From assembly GCA_021604865.1 (NCBI GenBank), contig BQJU01000017.1, positions 1 through 64,000 on the forward strand: a stretch of 64,000 nt of DNA, in the 5' to 3' direction. Positions 9,635 to 18,989 of this stretch are shown here, one piece after another. This DNA is from Saprospiraceae bacterium. Its GTDB lineage: Bacteria; Bacteroidota; Bacteroidia; Chitinophagales; Saprospiraceae. Each line of letters opens with the position of its first letter. Position 1 is the first letter of the stretch. The notes under the pieces are model-generated. The model was given only the letters and a program-made list of their open reading frames with translations. It was not told where the DNA came from and did not search any database. Made by a program: the position numbers and the translations under genes.

Positions 9635-10221
9635 ATAGCCACTTCACTTACGCAATAAGTAAAAAAGTTTTCCAGCATCTTATGTCCATGTTCCGTCATG
9701 ATAGATTCCGGATGAAACTGAACCCCGCGAATGTTATAATCTTTGTGTTTCATAGCCATCACCACCCCCTGTTCTGCGATAGCTGTTACCTTAAAACAAG
9801 CTGGTAAATTCTCCTTACGAACCACCCAGGAATGATAACGTCCTGCCTGAAACACCTGAGGTAAACCCTTAAACATCGGCTCTTCCTGATCTGTTATTTC
9901 CACCGGAGTTTCCAGCCCATGGTATACTTTGGTCAGATTTTCAAGGCTTCCGCCAAATGCTTCACCAATCGCCTGATGGCCCAAACAAACCCCCAAAATG
10001 GCTTTAGATTCGGCATATTTTTTAATCAACTCAGGCATAATGCCTGCCTGTGCCGGCAAACCAGGTCCTGGCGATAAAATAATGGCATCGTAAGCTGCAA
10101 CGGCCTCCAAACTGATGGCATCATTCCGAAAAACATCCACCTTTTGATTGAGGATCTCCTGGATATACTGCACCAGATTAAAAGTAAACGAATCGTAATT
10201 ATCTAAAACTAATGCTTTCAT
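9631..10221 (-). CDS. trpG: Anthranilate synthase component II (glutamine amidotransferase)
   Basis: TrpG hydrolyses glutamine and feeds ammonia to TrpE. The class I amidotransferase signature is intact: the oxyanion loop LSPGPG, the nucleophile Cys in GVCLGHQAIGEAFGG, and the His-Glu pair in GVQFHPES. I start the gene at the ATG at 10221 (196 residues); a TTG two codons upstream at 10227 is also open. It could also serve PabB for folate, as many TrpG proteins do, but its position between trpE and trpD points to tryptophan synthesis. Confidence 0.96.
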   Translation of the reverse strand: MKALVLDNYDSFTFNLVQYIQEILNQKVDVFRNDAISLEAVAAYDAIILSPGPGLPAQAGIMPELIKKYAESKAILGVCLGHQAIGEAFGGSLENLTKVYHGLETPVEITDQEEPMFKGLPQVFQAGRYHSWVVRKENLPACFKVTAIAEQGVVMAMKHKDYNIRGVQFHPESIMTEHGHKMLENFFTYCVSEVAI

Positions 10222-10290
10222 ATTCAATTGTTTATAAAACTAGACCGCTTCGCTATCAGAGGTCAGATCGTCTCTACTGAGCAGAGACTG

Positions 10291-11694
10291 TCAAAGTTCT
10301 TCTGCCTCCAATAAAGCCTTCTTAATAGCTCCTAATTTATTATTCACTTCCTGCAATTCACTTTCTTCATCGCTACTCACCACAATGCCGGCTCCAGCCT
10401 GTGAAAAAAGGGTGTTATCCTTGCTGAGTAGGGAGCGAATGACAATGGCCTGATTCATGTCACCATTAAAATCAATGAAGCCCAAAGCTCCTCCATAGAA
10501 ACTACGATTTTGATTCTCATAGCGATTAATCAGTTCAATAGCTTTGAATTTTGGTGCTCCGGAAAGTGTTCCCGCTGGAAAAGTATCCCCAAATACACGA
10601 ATAGGATTGGTACCCGGAGGCAATTCCCCTTCAACTTTGGAGACTAAATGTATCACGTGACTAAAATATTGTATGTCCTTTAATTCCTTGACTTGAATAT
10701 TTTCAGCATGTCTGCCAAGATCATTTCTGGCAAGGTCTACCAGCATAATGTGTTCAGCATTTTCCTTAGGGTCTTTAGTCAGTTCTATGGCTTTTTGTGC
10801 ATCTTCTTCTATGTTGCCAGTACGACGATAGGTTCCGGCAATGGGATTGAGCCTTGCAATATTACCGTGTATCCGCATTTGGGTTTCCGGGCTGGAGCCA
10901 AATATACGGTAATTGCCATAGTCAAAATAAAAAAGGTAGGGCGAGGGATTGATAGTACGTAACACGCGGTAAACATTAAAATCGTCTCCCTTAAATTTTT
11001 GGGCAAACTGACGGGCGAAAACAATCTGGAATACATCACCAATCTGGCAATGGTGTTTCCCAAGCCGTACTAATTCCTTAAATTCTTGATCGGTCAAATT
11101 GCTAGTTTCTTTCCCATCCAGCCGAAATTGGTGGGTGGAAAACTTTTGCCCATGCAACAATGTCTCCAGTTTTTCCATTTGAGAAGTTCCCCCTTCCGGA
11201 ATATTTTCCAGGATATACAATTCGTCCTTAAAATGGTTGATCGCTATGACAAAACGATAAAGGGTATATCGAATATCGGGGATATCCAGCTTGCGTTTTT
11301 CTTCCGGAAAATCCAATGTATCAAAATATTGAACAGCATCAAAACCCGTATGTCCAAATAAACCATTAAACCCCGTAAAGGGTTTGTCGTAATTTACTTC
11401 AAAACTTTTTGTAAAATTAAACAAGGCATTGGGAACACTATCTATCCCGTTAACCTGCTCCTCACTTTGTGTTCCATCGGGATAATGTTGTTCTATTTTA
11501 CCGTGTTGCACCTGGAAGACAGATATGGCATCCAGCCCAATAAAGGACTGGCAATCTATCAGGCTCCGAAAGTCGTTACTTTCCAACAATACCGGATCGA
11601 TATAATGATCCCGGACTTTGAGGTAGAGGCTAACCGGAGTCATGGTATCTGCCAGCAGTCGTTTTACCCGGGTGTTCAATTTGAATGTCGTCAA
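10291..11694 (-). CDS. trpE: Anthranilate synthase component I
   Basis: TrpE makes anthranilate from chorismate with ammonia from TrpG. The chorismate-binding C-terminal half contains NPSPYLFYFDYG, the PIAGTYRRTG region, DLARNDLGR and FPAGTLSGAPKFKA, all typical of the family. I place the start at TTG 11694, giving 467 residues beginning TTFKLNTRVKRLLADT, because the reading frame further upstream (TTG at 11745) runs through the attenuator stem-loop and would encode an unlikely tail. An AAGAAGA stretch just before TTG 11694 is a weak ribosome site. Feedback inhibition by tryptophan is likely from the family but not proven. Expression should be set by the attenuator directly upstream. Confidence 0.95.
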   Translation of the reverse strand: MTTFKLNTRVKRLLADTMTPVSLYLKVRDHYIDPVLLESNDFRSLIDCQSFIGLDAISVFQVQHGKIEQHYPDGTQSEEQVNGIDSVPNALFNFTKSFEVNYDKPFTGFNGLFGHTGFDAVQYFDTLDFPEEKRKLDIPDIRYTLYRFVIAINHFKDELYILENIPEGGTSQMEKLETLLHGQKFSTHQFRLDGKETSNLTDQEFKELVRLGKHHCQIGDVFQIVFARQFAQKFKGDDFNVYRVLRTINPSPYLFYFDYGNYRIFGSSPETQMRIHGNIARLNPIAGTYRRTGNIEEDAQKAIELTKDPKENAEHIMLVDLARNDLGRHAENIQVKELKDIQYFSHVIHLVSKVEGELPPGTNPIRVFGDTFPAGTLSGAPKFKAIELINRYENQNRSFYGGALGFIDFNGDMNQAIVIRSLLSKDNTLFSQAGAGIVVSSDEESELQEVNNKLGAIKKALLEAEEL

Positions 11695-11710
11695 GATTCT
11701 TCTTTTTAGT

Positions 11711-11796
11711 AAAAACAAAAAGCGGCTTGTCGAGTGATTCGACAAGCCGCTTTTGTTTTATATTTATGGCAAATAAAAGCGTGTCACCCCACTCGA
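11711..11796 (-). promoter_or_regulatory. trp attenuator: antiterminator and intrinsic terminator
   Basis: Terminator: a perfect 16-bp stem (11718-11733 with 11739-11754, 5-nt loop) followed on the minus strand by TTTTTGTTTTTA, ending about 20 bases before the trpE start. Antiterminator: the strand 11775-11796 (TCGAGTG, TGACA, CGCTTTT) can pair with 11730-11754 (AAAAGCG, TGTCG, CACTCGA), which takes up the 5' arm, loop and start of the 3' arm of the terminator. The two folds exclude each other. Because TCGAGTG lies inside the end of trpL, the position of the leader ribosome decides the fold. This is ribosome-mediated attenuation as in enteric trp operons, built from unrelated sequence. Confidence 0.9.
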
Positions 11797-11846
11797 GATT
11801 CCGAATGTGCGTGCCACCACCAATATTTTGCCAATTGATTTTTCAT
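11784..11846 (-). CDS. trpL: trp leader peptide with three consecutive Trp codons
   Basis: A 20-codon minus-strand frame reads MKNQLAKYWWWHAHSESRVG and stops with TGA. It has an AAGGA ribosome site seven bases before the ATG. Three adjacent UGG codons (11814-11822) are the classic sensor of charged tRNA-Trp. The frame lies between the trp promoter and the terminator in front of trpE, and its last codons form one strand of the antiterminator. A ribosome stalled at the Trp codons would leave that strand free; a ribosome reaching the stop would cover it. The peptide is probably not functional itself. Confidence 0.92.
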   Translation of the reverse strand: MKNQLAKYWWWHAHSESRVG

Positions 11847-11872
11847 AATAATTCCTTTTTAAAAGGATGGCT

Positions 11873-11904
11873 CAAAGATATATGGAAAGGCTTCATAAAA
11901 ACAA
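11873..11904 (-). promoter_or_regulatory. trp operon promoter (Bacteroidota type)
   Basis: On the minus strand TTG (11904-11902) is followed after 21 bases by TATCTTTG (11880-11873). This fits the Bacteroidota consensus TTG-N17-23-TAnnTTTG. Transcription would start about 20 bases before the trpL ATG, giving a leader of roughly 150 nt up to the attenuator. Confidence 0.75.
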
Positions 11905-12013
11905 ATGATTGCTTGTTTTTTTTCAAATTGATCATCAGCGTTGCTTCAAAAGGGCCATACATGACGTGGTTAAAATGGATGGTTTCCCATCGCCCTGCCC
12001 TTGTGTAACAACG

Positions 12014-15000
12014 CTATCGGACCAGAACCTTTTTTGTACACATTTGCTTACCAGATTGAATTTTCACGATATACACTCCCGCAGGTAAATCACTAACATT
12101 CAACGCGTAACGAACCTCATCAATCTGTAGTTGCCGCAGATTGACGCCCTGCATATTTTGCAGTGTTAAGGTATAAGTACCTACTGGCACTTCGGTCTCA
12201 ACAAACAAAATATTTTCTACAGGATTGGGAAAAATGGACCAGGCGTCGGATAACAAGATGGGATCAATTCCGGTACTCAGTGGAGAAAGATCAATTAAAA
12301 TGGGATCGATTCGATAAATTTCCGTTCCATTGAGTAAAATCTTGATATCACTCAATTGTAAAATTCCTAAATCATTAACGGAACGTAATCTAAGGCTGCC
12401 GATATATCCCCATCCACTGACTGGCTCATTAGCTTGACGACTAAGACCGAAATAGGCACTGCCAGCGTCTAAGTCCTGCTGTTTGATGCTGTAAATTTCA
12501 GACCCTGTTGGCTTCAGCCAGCCATTGTCCAAATCAAGATTGATGGCCTGCATGGCCGCATGAGTGGTAGCAGAAAAGGCCAATCCACTGATACGCTCAA
12601 TCGGCTGATAAAAATCTCCCAAGTATAGGTCTACAACTATTTCGCCATAAGCTTTCGGATTGAGCTGATAACTCAATGGAATCGCCAATTTGGCGAAAGC
12701 CTCTTCCTCGCCTGCAAAATCATGAGTTTGCCCCATGTTGGCTTCTATGGCTTCATAATCATCAGGATTGACAATGCCATCACCATTACAATCAGCATGT
12801 TTTAAATTAATGGCTTCAATGAAGGTAATGCTTTGACTCCAATCTGAGGCAGGTTGTGGTTCCCAGACAATGCTGGCATTGGGTCGCACGGGGCCGGTTT
12901 TATAAAAACCTAGTCCAACCGCCCAAAAATCCACAATATTGACAAGTCCATCTGGCCTCACATCTCCTGGCCATACTGCCGAACAAAGATCAATGGTATC
13001 CCGCAGAATAACCACCACCTGAGCCGTATCACAACCCATTTCATTACATATAGCATAAGAAAAACTAATCTCCCGATCACACCCGCCAATTCCAGGGAAA
13101 TAGCCGATGCTACCATCACCGTCTATTTCTGCCGTACCAAAGGTGGGCAATTGCACCAAATATTGATTGATAATGGTGGTTTCGCTGGTCCAATCATTGG
13201 CTAACACATCGACATCGACGGGTTGTCCGTATACGGTCGAATCAAGATCGTCCACAGCATCCAGGAAATTGGTAAATACTGAAATTTCAATATAGGTCGT
13301 ATCGCAGGTCAGGTCGTCACAAGCTACTATACAAGCCTGCGCCCCCCCCGGACTATTACCAGTATAAGTAATACAAGCCTGGTTTTCTTCAATGGAAAAA
13401 TCGACCACATCCCCTTCATTTTCACACCCATTGACGATGGTAATGGGGCTATTCAAAAAGCCGATATCCAAACAAAATTCGCCGGATTCATCTACCAGGA
13501 TAGAGTCTGTTACAATACTGGTTGTAGTAGCAATTCCTAAGGTTAATTTGACCAAACTATCGCAACCATTTTGATTGGTAAAAGATTGCTGGAAGGTGCC
13601 TGCGGTCGCATATTCCGTTCCTCCAATGGTAATGGTTTCGCCCTCTTCAATGGTTAGCTCAATATTCGATTCTGAAACCGGATAAAAATCATAAAAGATC
13701 CGGTAGACGGCATTACAACCATTATCGGAGCCGCCCGAAACAAATTCTTCTCCGGAAGGATGATTTATGTCGTAAATGGTGCCATTGATTTCTACGCTTT
13801 CTTCCGCACACAAAAGCCCCTCAAAAAAAAGCGTATCCAAGGGCAAAAAGCTGAGGTTTACAAATACGACTGAATCACAACCCTCTGCTGTAGCACCGCT
13901 GATAATCTCGAGGCCGGTTGGATGATTTTCATGATAAGTTGTTCCATTCACATCCGCACTTTCGCCAGCACATAATAAGAGGTTCAGATCGGAAGAAGCC
14001 ACCGGTTCAAAATTGACAATAACCACCGAATCACACCCACTTGGTCCGGGAAATACCTCAATGCCGCTTGGGTTATTCAGATCATATAAGGTGCCATTGA
14101 CCACGATTCCATCTTCATTATGACAAAGCGGGCCACCGACTTCTACAATTGGATCGCCAACTGCTATCGTAAATTCTGTAGCGCAATTGTTTACATCATT
14201 GGCATAAGCCAGGGTATAAGTCGTTGTTTCTTCAGGAGTTACGGTGATTGCGGCAGTGCTATCTCCCGTTGACCATAACAAACTCAAATTATTAACCCAA
14301 TCTGAAGACAAATCCGGGCTATCGGGTGGTGTAACCAGATTGAGGTCAAGGGGTCCTTGATCACAGATTATTTGATCAACACCTGTAATTTCCAGCGCAT
14401 CAACGATATAAAAGGTAACCGTATCCTGTAGGCAATCAGTGACGTCAAAAATAATGCGAATGGCTTCAGGGTTCTCGATTTCCTGATCGGACAACACATC
14501 TATGGGCAACTCAAATTGGGGCCCTTCTACTGTGCCATTCGTTTGGGCTAAATAATCGAGACCTTGTATAGCATCTCCTTCGATACGAAACGACATTGGA
14601 AAATCTGTCGAATCATACCCGTTAAAAGTAAAGCCTATTGGGTTTTGGCCACAGCCTTCTATCAATACGGGGCTTTGGGCTTCCACTCCGGCCACAACAC
14701 CAGTTAAAGGAGAACAAAAGCTTTTGGCTTCAAAAAATAAGCCTGAATCCCAAAAAGGATCCCCCACATCTGCCAACACCAATTCCATCACATATTCCTG
14801 GCAGGGAACGACCTGAGCAGTTGCGGTAAAAACATCAGTGTGTCCATCATAAACAGCTCCTCCCTGGGTAAAATTAAAAAGATTCGCATGATCCAATGAA
14901 CCCAATGGGCCATCACAAAAAGCAGGATCGACTACCGGTTGGGTGCCTGGAATGCCAGAATTGATGCTATTGATGGAAACGGGCAGATCAGTACCCGGAA

Positions 15001-15550
15001 CCTTGGCAATGTTGATGGTCGAAATGGGACCATCTGCTGTTTCTGGCCCCGTGAGAAAAAACCCAAAAACATCATTAAAATTACTACATACGTATTCAGG
15101 ATATTCCTCAGAAGCAAATACATATCGGAACACAACATTATTTCCAAGGGGAATAAATTTAAAGCGAATTATGGCCACATCACGCGTGGGTTGGTTGCTA
15201 ATCAAGGGGGCCAGCCCAGGATATTCTACCAGGCTCAGGTTGTTGACCATAGCCATTTCAAAGGTAGGCGCATCGGCACCAAAATTGTCACCTTGTGTGG
15301 CAGCATTACCGGTGGTCATAATAAATCCCTGGTCCAGCCCGATAATCTCCTCCCCGCCAGAGAACAGACCAATGGATGCCGGAACACCTTCAAATTCAAA
15401 GTCAACCACTTCAATGCCGGGGCCAAAACAGCTTTCCCGGACCAGTTCTACAGGATCTTCTCCACTAGCAGAACCAGGTGCAATGACAAGTTGAGCAGTT
15501 AGGAAACCAGGAAAAGCCAGGGCCAGATAAAAAAATACCATTCTTAGCAT
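12014..15550 (-). CDS. Large secreted adhesin-like protein with choice-of-anchor L domain and T9SS sorting domain
   Basis: The 1178-residue protein has a signal peptide ending near FLTAQ. Residues about 25-285 match the choice-of-anchor L pattern (GFIMTTGNA, FRYVFASEEYPEYV, FNDVFGFFLTGP). Tandem Cys-containing repeats of the form CDSVV.VNF with NGT.Y..NHPSG follow at about 480-660, and then a segment like bacterial Ig-type repeats (VDVLANDW). Two dockerin-like calcium motifs are visible (PGDVRPDGLVNIVDF and DCNGDGIVNPDDY). The C-terminus is a type A T9SS sorting domain (FPNPVENILFVE to KKVLVR). It should be exported by T9SS and attached to the surface. It stands alone upstream of the trp operon. 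The ligand is unknown. Confidence 0.88.
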   Translation of the reverse strand: MLRMVFFYLALAFPGFLTAQLVIAPGSASGEDPVELVRESCFGPGIEVVDFEFEGVPASIGLFSGGEEIIGLDQGFIMTTGNAATQGDNFGADAPTFEMAMVNNLSLVEYPGLAPLISNQPTRDVAIIRFKFIPLGNNVVFRYVFASEEYPEYVCSNFNDVFGFFLTGPETADGPISTINIAKVPGTDLPVSINSINSGIPGTQPVVDPAFCDGPLGSLDHANLFNFTQGGAVYDGHTDVFTATAQVVPCQEYVMELVLADVGDPFWDSGLFFEAKSFCSPLTGVVAGVEAQSPVLIEGCGQNPIGFTFNGYDSTDFPMSFRIEGDAIQGLDYLAQTNGTVEGPQFELPIDVLSDQEIENPEAIRIIFDVTDCLQDTVTFYIVDALEITGVDQIICDQGPLDLNLVTPPDSPDLSSDWVNNLSLLWSTGDSTAAITVTPEETTTYTLAYANDVNNCATEFTIAVGDPIVEVGGPLCHNEDGIVVNGTLYDLNNPSGIEVFPGPSGCDSVVIVNFEPVASSDLNLLLCAGESADVNGTTYHENHPTGLEIISGATAEGCDSVVFVNLSFLPLDTLFFEGLLCAEESVEINGTIYDINHPSGEEFVSGGSDNGCNAVYRIFYDFYPVSESNIELTIEEGETITIGGTEYATAGTFQQSFTNQNGCDSLVKLTLGIATTTSIVTDSILVDESGEFCLDIGFLNSPITIVNGCENEGDVVDFSIEENQACITYTGNSPGGAQACIVACDDLTCDTTYIEISVFTNFLDAVDDLDSTVYGQPVDVDVLANDWTSETTIINQYLVQLPTFGTAEIDGDGSIGYFPGIGGCDREISFSYAICNEMGCDTAQVVVILRDTIDLCSAVWPGDVRPDGLVNIVDFWAVGLGFYKTGPVRPNASIVWEPQPASDWSQSITFIEAINLKHADCNGDGIVNPDDYEAIEANMGQTHDFAGEEEAFAKLAIPLSYQLNPKAYGEIVVDLYLGDFYQPIERISGLAFSATTHAAMQAINLDLDNGWLKPTGSEIYSIKQQDLDAGSAYFGLSRQANEPVSGWGYIGSLRLRSVNDLGILQLSDIKILLNGTEIYRIDPILIDLSPLSTGIDPILLSDAWSIFPNPVENILFVETEVPVGTYTLTLQNMQGVNLRQLQIDEVRYALNVSDLPAGVYIVKIQSGKQMCTKKVLVR

Positions 15551-15695
15551 AATACAGCTTTTGATACAGATTATTGAAATGTAATCCGGGCAAGTGGTAG
15601 CATGCAGCTAGTAGCGTTCCTCGAAAAAATGGGGGGAAGAAAAAGGGTGTGTTGATCGTATTAAATGTACTTCTGTAAAGATAAGTAAAAAATAG

Positions 15696-16703
15696 CTAGT
15701 GTAAAATAAGCCAAACCATTTCTTTCAACAATTCACCTTCTGGTTTGCCCGTACTAATGTAGTCGACACCTTTAGATTTTAGATCGAATTCTTTGAGCAC
15801 ATTCAATGCCTTTTCTGTATGTACCCGATTGTAGTTCTTCAAAGCAAGGCGGTATTCTTTTAGGAAAAAAGGAGAATTCAATTTCAAGGCAGACAGTTGA
15901 TCGCGTTCAGAAGCATTGCGCAAAAACTGTAACATATATATTTTGCTAAAATAATTGTAGAGGGAGCCAATTAATACGGGCAAGGGATGTTTGCGCGCGT
16001 TGGCCGTAAAATAATTAACGATGCGGTTGGCTTTTACCACGTTGCGTTGGGCCAGGGCTTTTTGCAATTCAAAGACATTATAATCTTTACTGATGCCAAT
16101 ATGTTCCTCAATGTGTTTATCGGTCACCTCAGTACCGACAGGCAAGTTAATGGCTAGTTTTTCCAGTTCATTCACCACTTTTGATAAATCGGTACCCAAG
16201 TATTCAGCGACCAATTCAGCGGCATTCGGTTGGATTTTCAGCTTTTTACTTTGCAAATATTTCGCAATCCAGGCACCGACCTGATTGTCATACAGGGGTT
16301 TAGATTCAAAAATTACTGCATTGGCTTTCAGGGCCTTGCCAAACCCTGAATTTAGATTCAACTTTTTATGCTTATGGCAAATAACCAGCACCGTTGTCTG
16401 CATCGGCTTTTCGATGTAAGTTTTCAGGTCTTTCAGGCTACGCATTTCCTGGGCTTCCTTCAAAATCACAACCTGAAGGGAAGACATCATTGGGTATCTA
16501 CGGGCATTGTCAACGACCATCAGGTGGTCCGAATCCTTTCCGTAAATTATGGTTTGATTAAATGACCTTTCCCCTTCCGTCAGCACACTGTTCTCAATTT
16601 TGTCACTGATGGCATCAATAAAATAGGATTCCTTTCCATGTAGGAAATAGATTGGCTTGAATTGCTTTTTATTGAGGTCGGAGAGAATCTGCTCAAAAGT
16701 CAA
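15696..16703 (-). CDS. holA: DNA polymerase III subunit delta
   Basis: HolA is the clamp-loader subunit that opens the sliding clamp. The 335-residue protein starts with the family-typical MTFEQILSDLNKKQ and PIYFLHGKESYFID, a P-loop-like region without a proper Walker A, as expected for delta. The C-terminal collar domain includes the RKHPLPVLIGSLYNYFSK segment. The start codon is TTG at 16703; its match to the usual N-terminus makes it credible. Upstream lies the ferrochelatase gene with a 57-bp gap on the same strand. Confidence 0.92.
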   Translation of the reverse strand: MTFEQILSDLNKKQFKPIYFLHGKESYFIDAISDKIENSVLTEGERSFNQTIIYGKDSDHLMVVDNARRYPMMSSLQVVILKEAQEMRSLKDLKTYIEKPMQTTVLVICHKHKKLNLNSGFGKALKANAVIFESKPLYDNQVGAWIAKYLQSKKLKIQPNAAELVAEYLGTDLSKVVNELEKLAINLPVGTEVTDKHIEEHIGISKDYNVFELQKALAQRNVVKANRIVNYFTANARKHPLPVLIGSLYNYFSKIYMLQFLRNASERDQLSALKLNSPFFLKEYRLALKNYNRVHTEKALNVLKEFDLKSKGVDYISTGKPEGELLKEMVWLILH

Positions 16704-16760
16704 AATGCTATGGTTTTAAGAGTTGCAAAGTACAAAAATTTATTGGCCAAATCATCTCGA

Positions 16761-17771
16761 CTAACGAACCAGATCAGCAACAGCCTTTATCCATCGAGGA
16801 TCGTCATTAAGACTAGGCACCAAGGTGACCTTTTCACCACCCATTTCCACAAACTCTTCATGGTATTCTACCTTTATCTCTACAATAGTTTCCAGACAAT
16901 CTGCCACAAATGCGGGACTAAACATCAACAATTTTTTGTTTCCCAATTGGGCTCTTTTTTTCAAAATATCTGTCGTATATGGTTGTGCCCAAATTGCTGA
17001 CCCCAGTCGGCTCTGAAAGCTAGTTGTATATTGATCGGGCTTTAAATTTAAAGCCTTAGCCAGGGCTTTGGTTGTATCATGACACTGCGCTGAATAACAA
17101 AACTGATTAACGGCACTGATATTTTGGCAACAATCTGCCGATTGCAGACAGTGGTTGCAGGTGTCCGTTTTTACAAGTTGCCTTTGTGGTAAACCGTGAT
17201 AGCTAAATATGATGTGGTCGTAGGAATCAGGATCTAGTGCCCGTGCATTGTCTGCAAAAAGTTCAATCATCGGCGCATAATCATGAAAAGAATTGATCAT
17301 CCTGACATTCGGAATGGCAAGTTTTTTTGCCAAAAGGCGCATCACTTCCTCATGCACCGAACCGGTTGAGGCCGAAGCATACTGCGGAAATAAAGGCAAT
17401 ACAATTATTTCGTTAACTTGACGAGCTATCAGCCGATCCAGCGCCGATTCGATGGATGGGCTTTGGTATCGCATCCCAAGTTCTACGATATAGTTTTCGC
17501 CCAACACCTTCTGAACGCCTTCTGCCAACCGCTCTCCATAAATTTTGAGCGGTGACCCTTCCGGCGTCCAGAGCTGCTCGTATAGTTTGGCGGAATCTTT
17601 GGACCGAAATGGCGCAATAATGCCACGTACCAAAAGGTTTCTACCCAACCAGGAAATATCTATGACCCGGGGATCTAATAAAAATTGTTTGAGGTAACGA
17701 TAGACCGCTCCTCTTGTAGGTGCATCTGGAGTGCCCAGATTGACTAATAATATACCTTTTTTATGCTCCAT
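16761..17771 (-). CDS. hemH: Ferrochelatase
   Basis: HemH inserts iron into protoporphyrin IX, the last step of protoheme synthesis. The protein (336 residues from the ATG at 17771; a GTG two codons upstream is also open) begins GILLVNLGTPDAP. It carries the catalytic His in IIFSYHGLPQRQ and the late Glu region. Four Cys residues lie in CNHCLQSADCCQ around 213-224, a cluster reminiscent of the [2Fe-2S] ligands seen in some ferrochelatases, although the spacing is not proven to bind a cluster. The oxygen-dependent coproporphyrinogen oxidase hemF is in the same window at 55 kb but not linked to it. Confidence 0.94.
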   Translation of the reverse strand: MEHKKGILLVNLGTPDAPTRGAVYRYLKQFLLDPRVIDISWLGRNLLVRGIIAPFRSKDSAKLYEQLWTPEGSPLKIYGERLAEGVQKVLGENYIVELGMRYQSPSIESALDRLIARQVNEIIVLPLFPQYASASTGSVHEEVMRLLAKKLAIPNVRMINSFHDYAPMIELFADNARALDPDSYDHIIFSYHGLPQRQLVKTDTCNHCLQSADCCQNISAVNQFCYSAQCHDTTKALAKALNLKPDQYTTSFQSRLGSAIWAQPYTTDILKKRAQLGNKKLLMFSPAFVADCLETIVEIKVEYHEEFVEMGGEKVTLVPSLNDDPRWIKAVADLVR

Positions 17772-17863
17772 GTTCACATTTTTTCAAAACTGAAACTAAA
17801 ACATCATGTACATGTGATGGTTTAAATAAAGGTAAAATAAGTGTCATAATCCCTAAAAGCTGG

Positions 17864-17871
17864 TATTTTTG
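17864..17871 (+). promoter_or_regulatory. Candidate -7 box before surE
   Basis: TATTTTTG fits the Bacteroidota TAnnTTTG -7 element and lies 20 bases before the surE ATG. No clear TTG at the proper distance upstream is seen, so this is a moderate call. Confidence 0.45.
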
Positions 17872-17891
17872 CCAGCCTAAAAAATAATTCA

Positions 17892-18677
17892 ATGAAAAAA
17901 CCGCTAATTTTAGTCACTAATGATGATGGAATTACTGCCCCAGGCATCAATGCATTAGTTGATGTAGCAAAATCCCTGGGCGAAGTAGTTATTGTAGCCC
18001 CAAATTCTCCCCAGAGCGGTATGGGACACGCCATCACTATTCATGATCCTATCAGGCTACACAAAGCAAAGGTATTTAAGGGCATCGAAGCGTTTGAATG
18101 TTCTGGCACTCCGGTTGATTGTGTTAAATTGGCCAAAAATGTGATCCTTAAAGGTCGCGTACCTGATCTGTGTGTTTCTGGAATCAACCATGGATCCAAT
18201 GCGTCCATCAATATCATTTATTCGGGTACACTTTCTGCGGCAATGGAAGCTTCCCTCGAAGGGATTCCTTCTATCGGTTTTTCCCTTCTCGATTATGCTT
18301 ATAATGCTGATTTTAATCCATGCAAACCCTACCTCAAAAAGATTATGAAGTATGTCTTGGAAAAAGGTATGATGGAAGGCAGTTTGCTCAATGTCAACAT
18401 TCCCAAATTAACAGCTGAAGAAATTAAGGGTATCCGTGTTTGCCGACAGGCTGAAGCTCGTTGGGTTGAAGAATTTATGGAAAACGAAGATCCTCGTGGT
18501 CAGAAAATTTACTGGCTGACCGGTAAGTTTGAGAATGAAGATAATGGCGAGGATACAGATGTATGGGCATTGGAAAACGGTTATATTTCTGTAGTACCGT
18601 CTATGCATGACCTCACAAATTATAAGGCAATTCCACATTTAGTGGCACTTAGCTCATCTTCATTATTAAAACAGTAA
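17892..18677 (+). CDS. surE: 5'/3'-nucleotidase SurE
   Basis: SurE is a divalent-metal-dependent nucleoside monophosphate phosphatase. The 261-residue protein opens with ILVTNDDGITAPG, which supplies the metal-binding Asp pair, and includes PNSPQSGMGHAITI, CSGTPVDCVKLA and SGINHGSNAS, all family signatures. It is first in a run of three plus-strand genes, with the small membrane protein and lpxB starting 3 and 9 bp after their respective neighbours. The same trio order is familiar from other Bacteroidota. Confidence 0.96.
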   Translation: MKKPLILVTNDDGITAPGINALVDVAKSLGEVVIVAPNSPQSGMGHAITIHDPIRLHKAKVFKGIEAFECSGTPVDCVKLAKNVILKGRVPDLCVSGINHGSNASINIIYSGTLSAAMEASLEGIPSIGFSLLDYAYNADFNPCKPYLKKIMKYVLEKGMMEGSLLNVNIPKLTAEEIKGIRVCRQAEARWVEEFMENEDPRGQKIYWLTGKFENEDNGEDTDVWALENGYISVVPSMHDLTNYKAIPHLVALSSSSLLKQ

Positions 18678-18680
18678 TCT

Positions 18681-18980
18681 ATGTTGAACCGCGATGCTAT
18701 TTGGATGGGACTGATCCTCGGTCTCCTCATTCCATTTGTGGGTTATGCTTTAGTACTCACCATTTTTGAACAATTGGAAGCATTAGGATTAATGAGTAAA
18801 ATAGGCATGACGCCCTATTTTAGGGAAAGAACATCCAGTATACTGGCTATTAGTTTGAATTTATTGCCTTTAAACTTTTACCAGCGCCGGAAATACAATG
18901 AAACGACTCGCGGTTTGGTGGTTATGACCGGTGTCTATGTCATAGCCTGGCTAATCTACTTTGGTCGATACGTACTGTAA
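18681..18980 (+). CDS. Small two-helix membrane protein between surE and lpxB
   Basis: This 99-residue protein has two hydrophobic segments: about 7-28 (IWMGLILGLLIPFVGYALVL) and about 79-97 (VMTGVYVIAWLIYFG). A basic middle region (FYQRRKYNETTRG) lies between them. No enzyme motif is visible. It starts 3 bp after the surE stop, and lpxB follows 9 bp later, so it is cotranscribed with both. A membrane role linked to lipid A synthesis is only a guess from position. I do not recognise a named family. Confidence 0.85.
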   Translation: MLNRDAIWMGLILGLLIPFVGYALVLTIFEQLEALGLMSKIGMTPYFRERTSSILAISLNLLPLNFYQRRKYNETTRGLVVMTGVYVIAWLIYFGRYVL

Positions 18981-18989
18981 ATCGATGTT

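Noticed and set aside
11695-11745. Longer N-terminus for TrpE starting at TTG 11745
   Set aside because: That stretch lies in the attenuator stem-loop and encodes residues not expected in TrpE; the next TTG gives the usual N-terminus.
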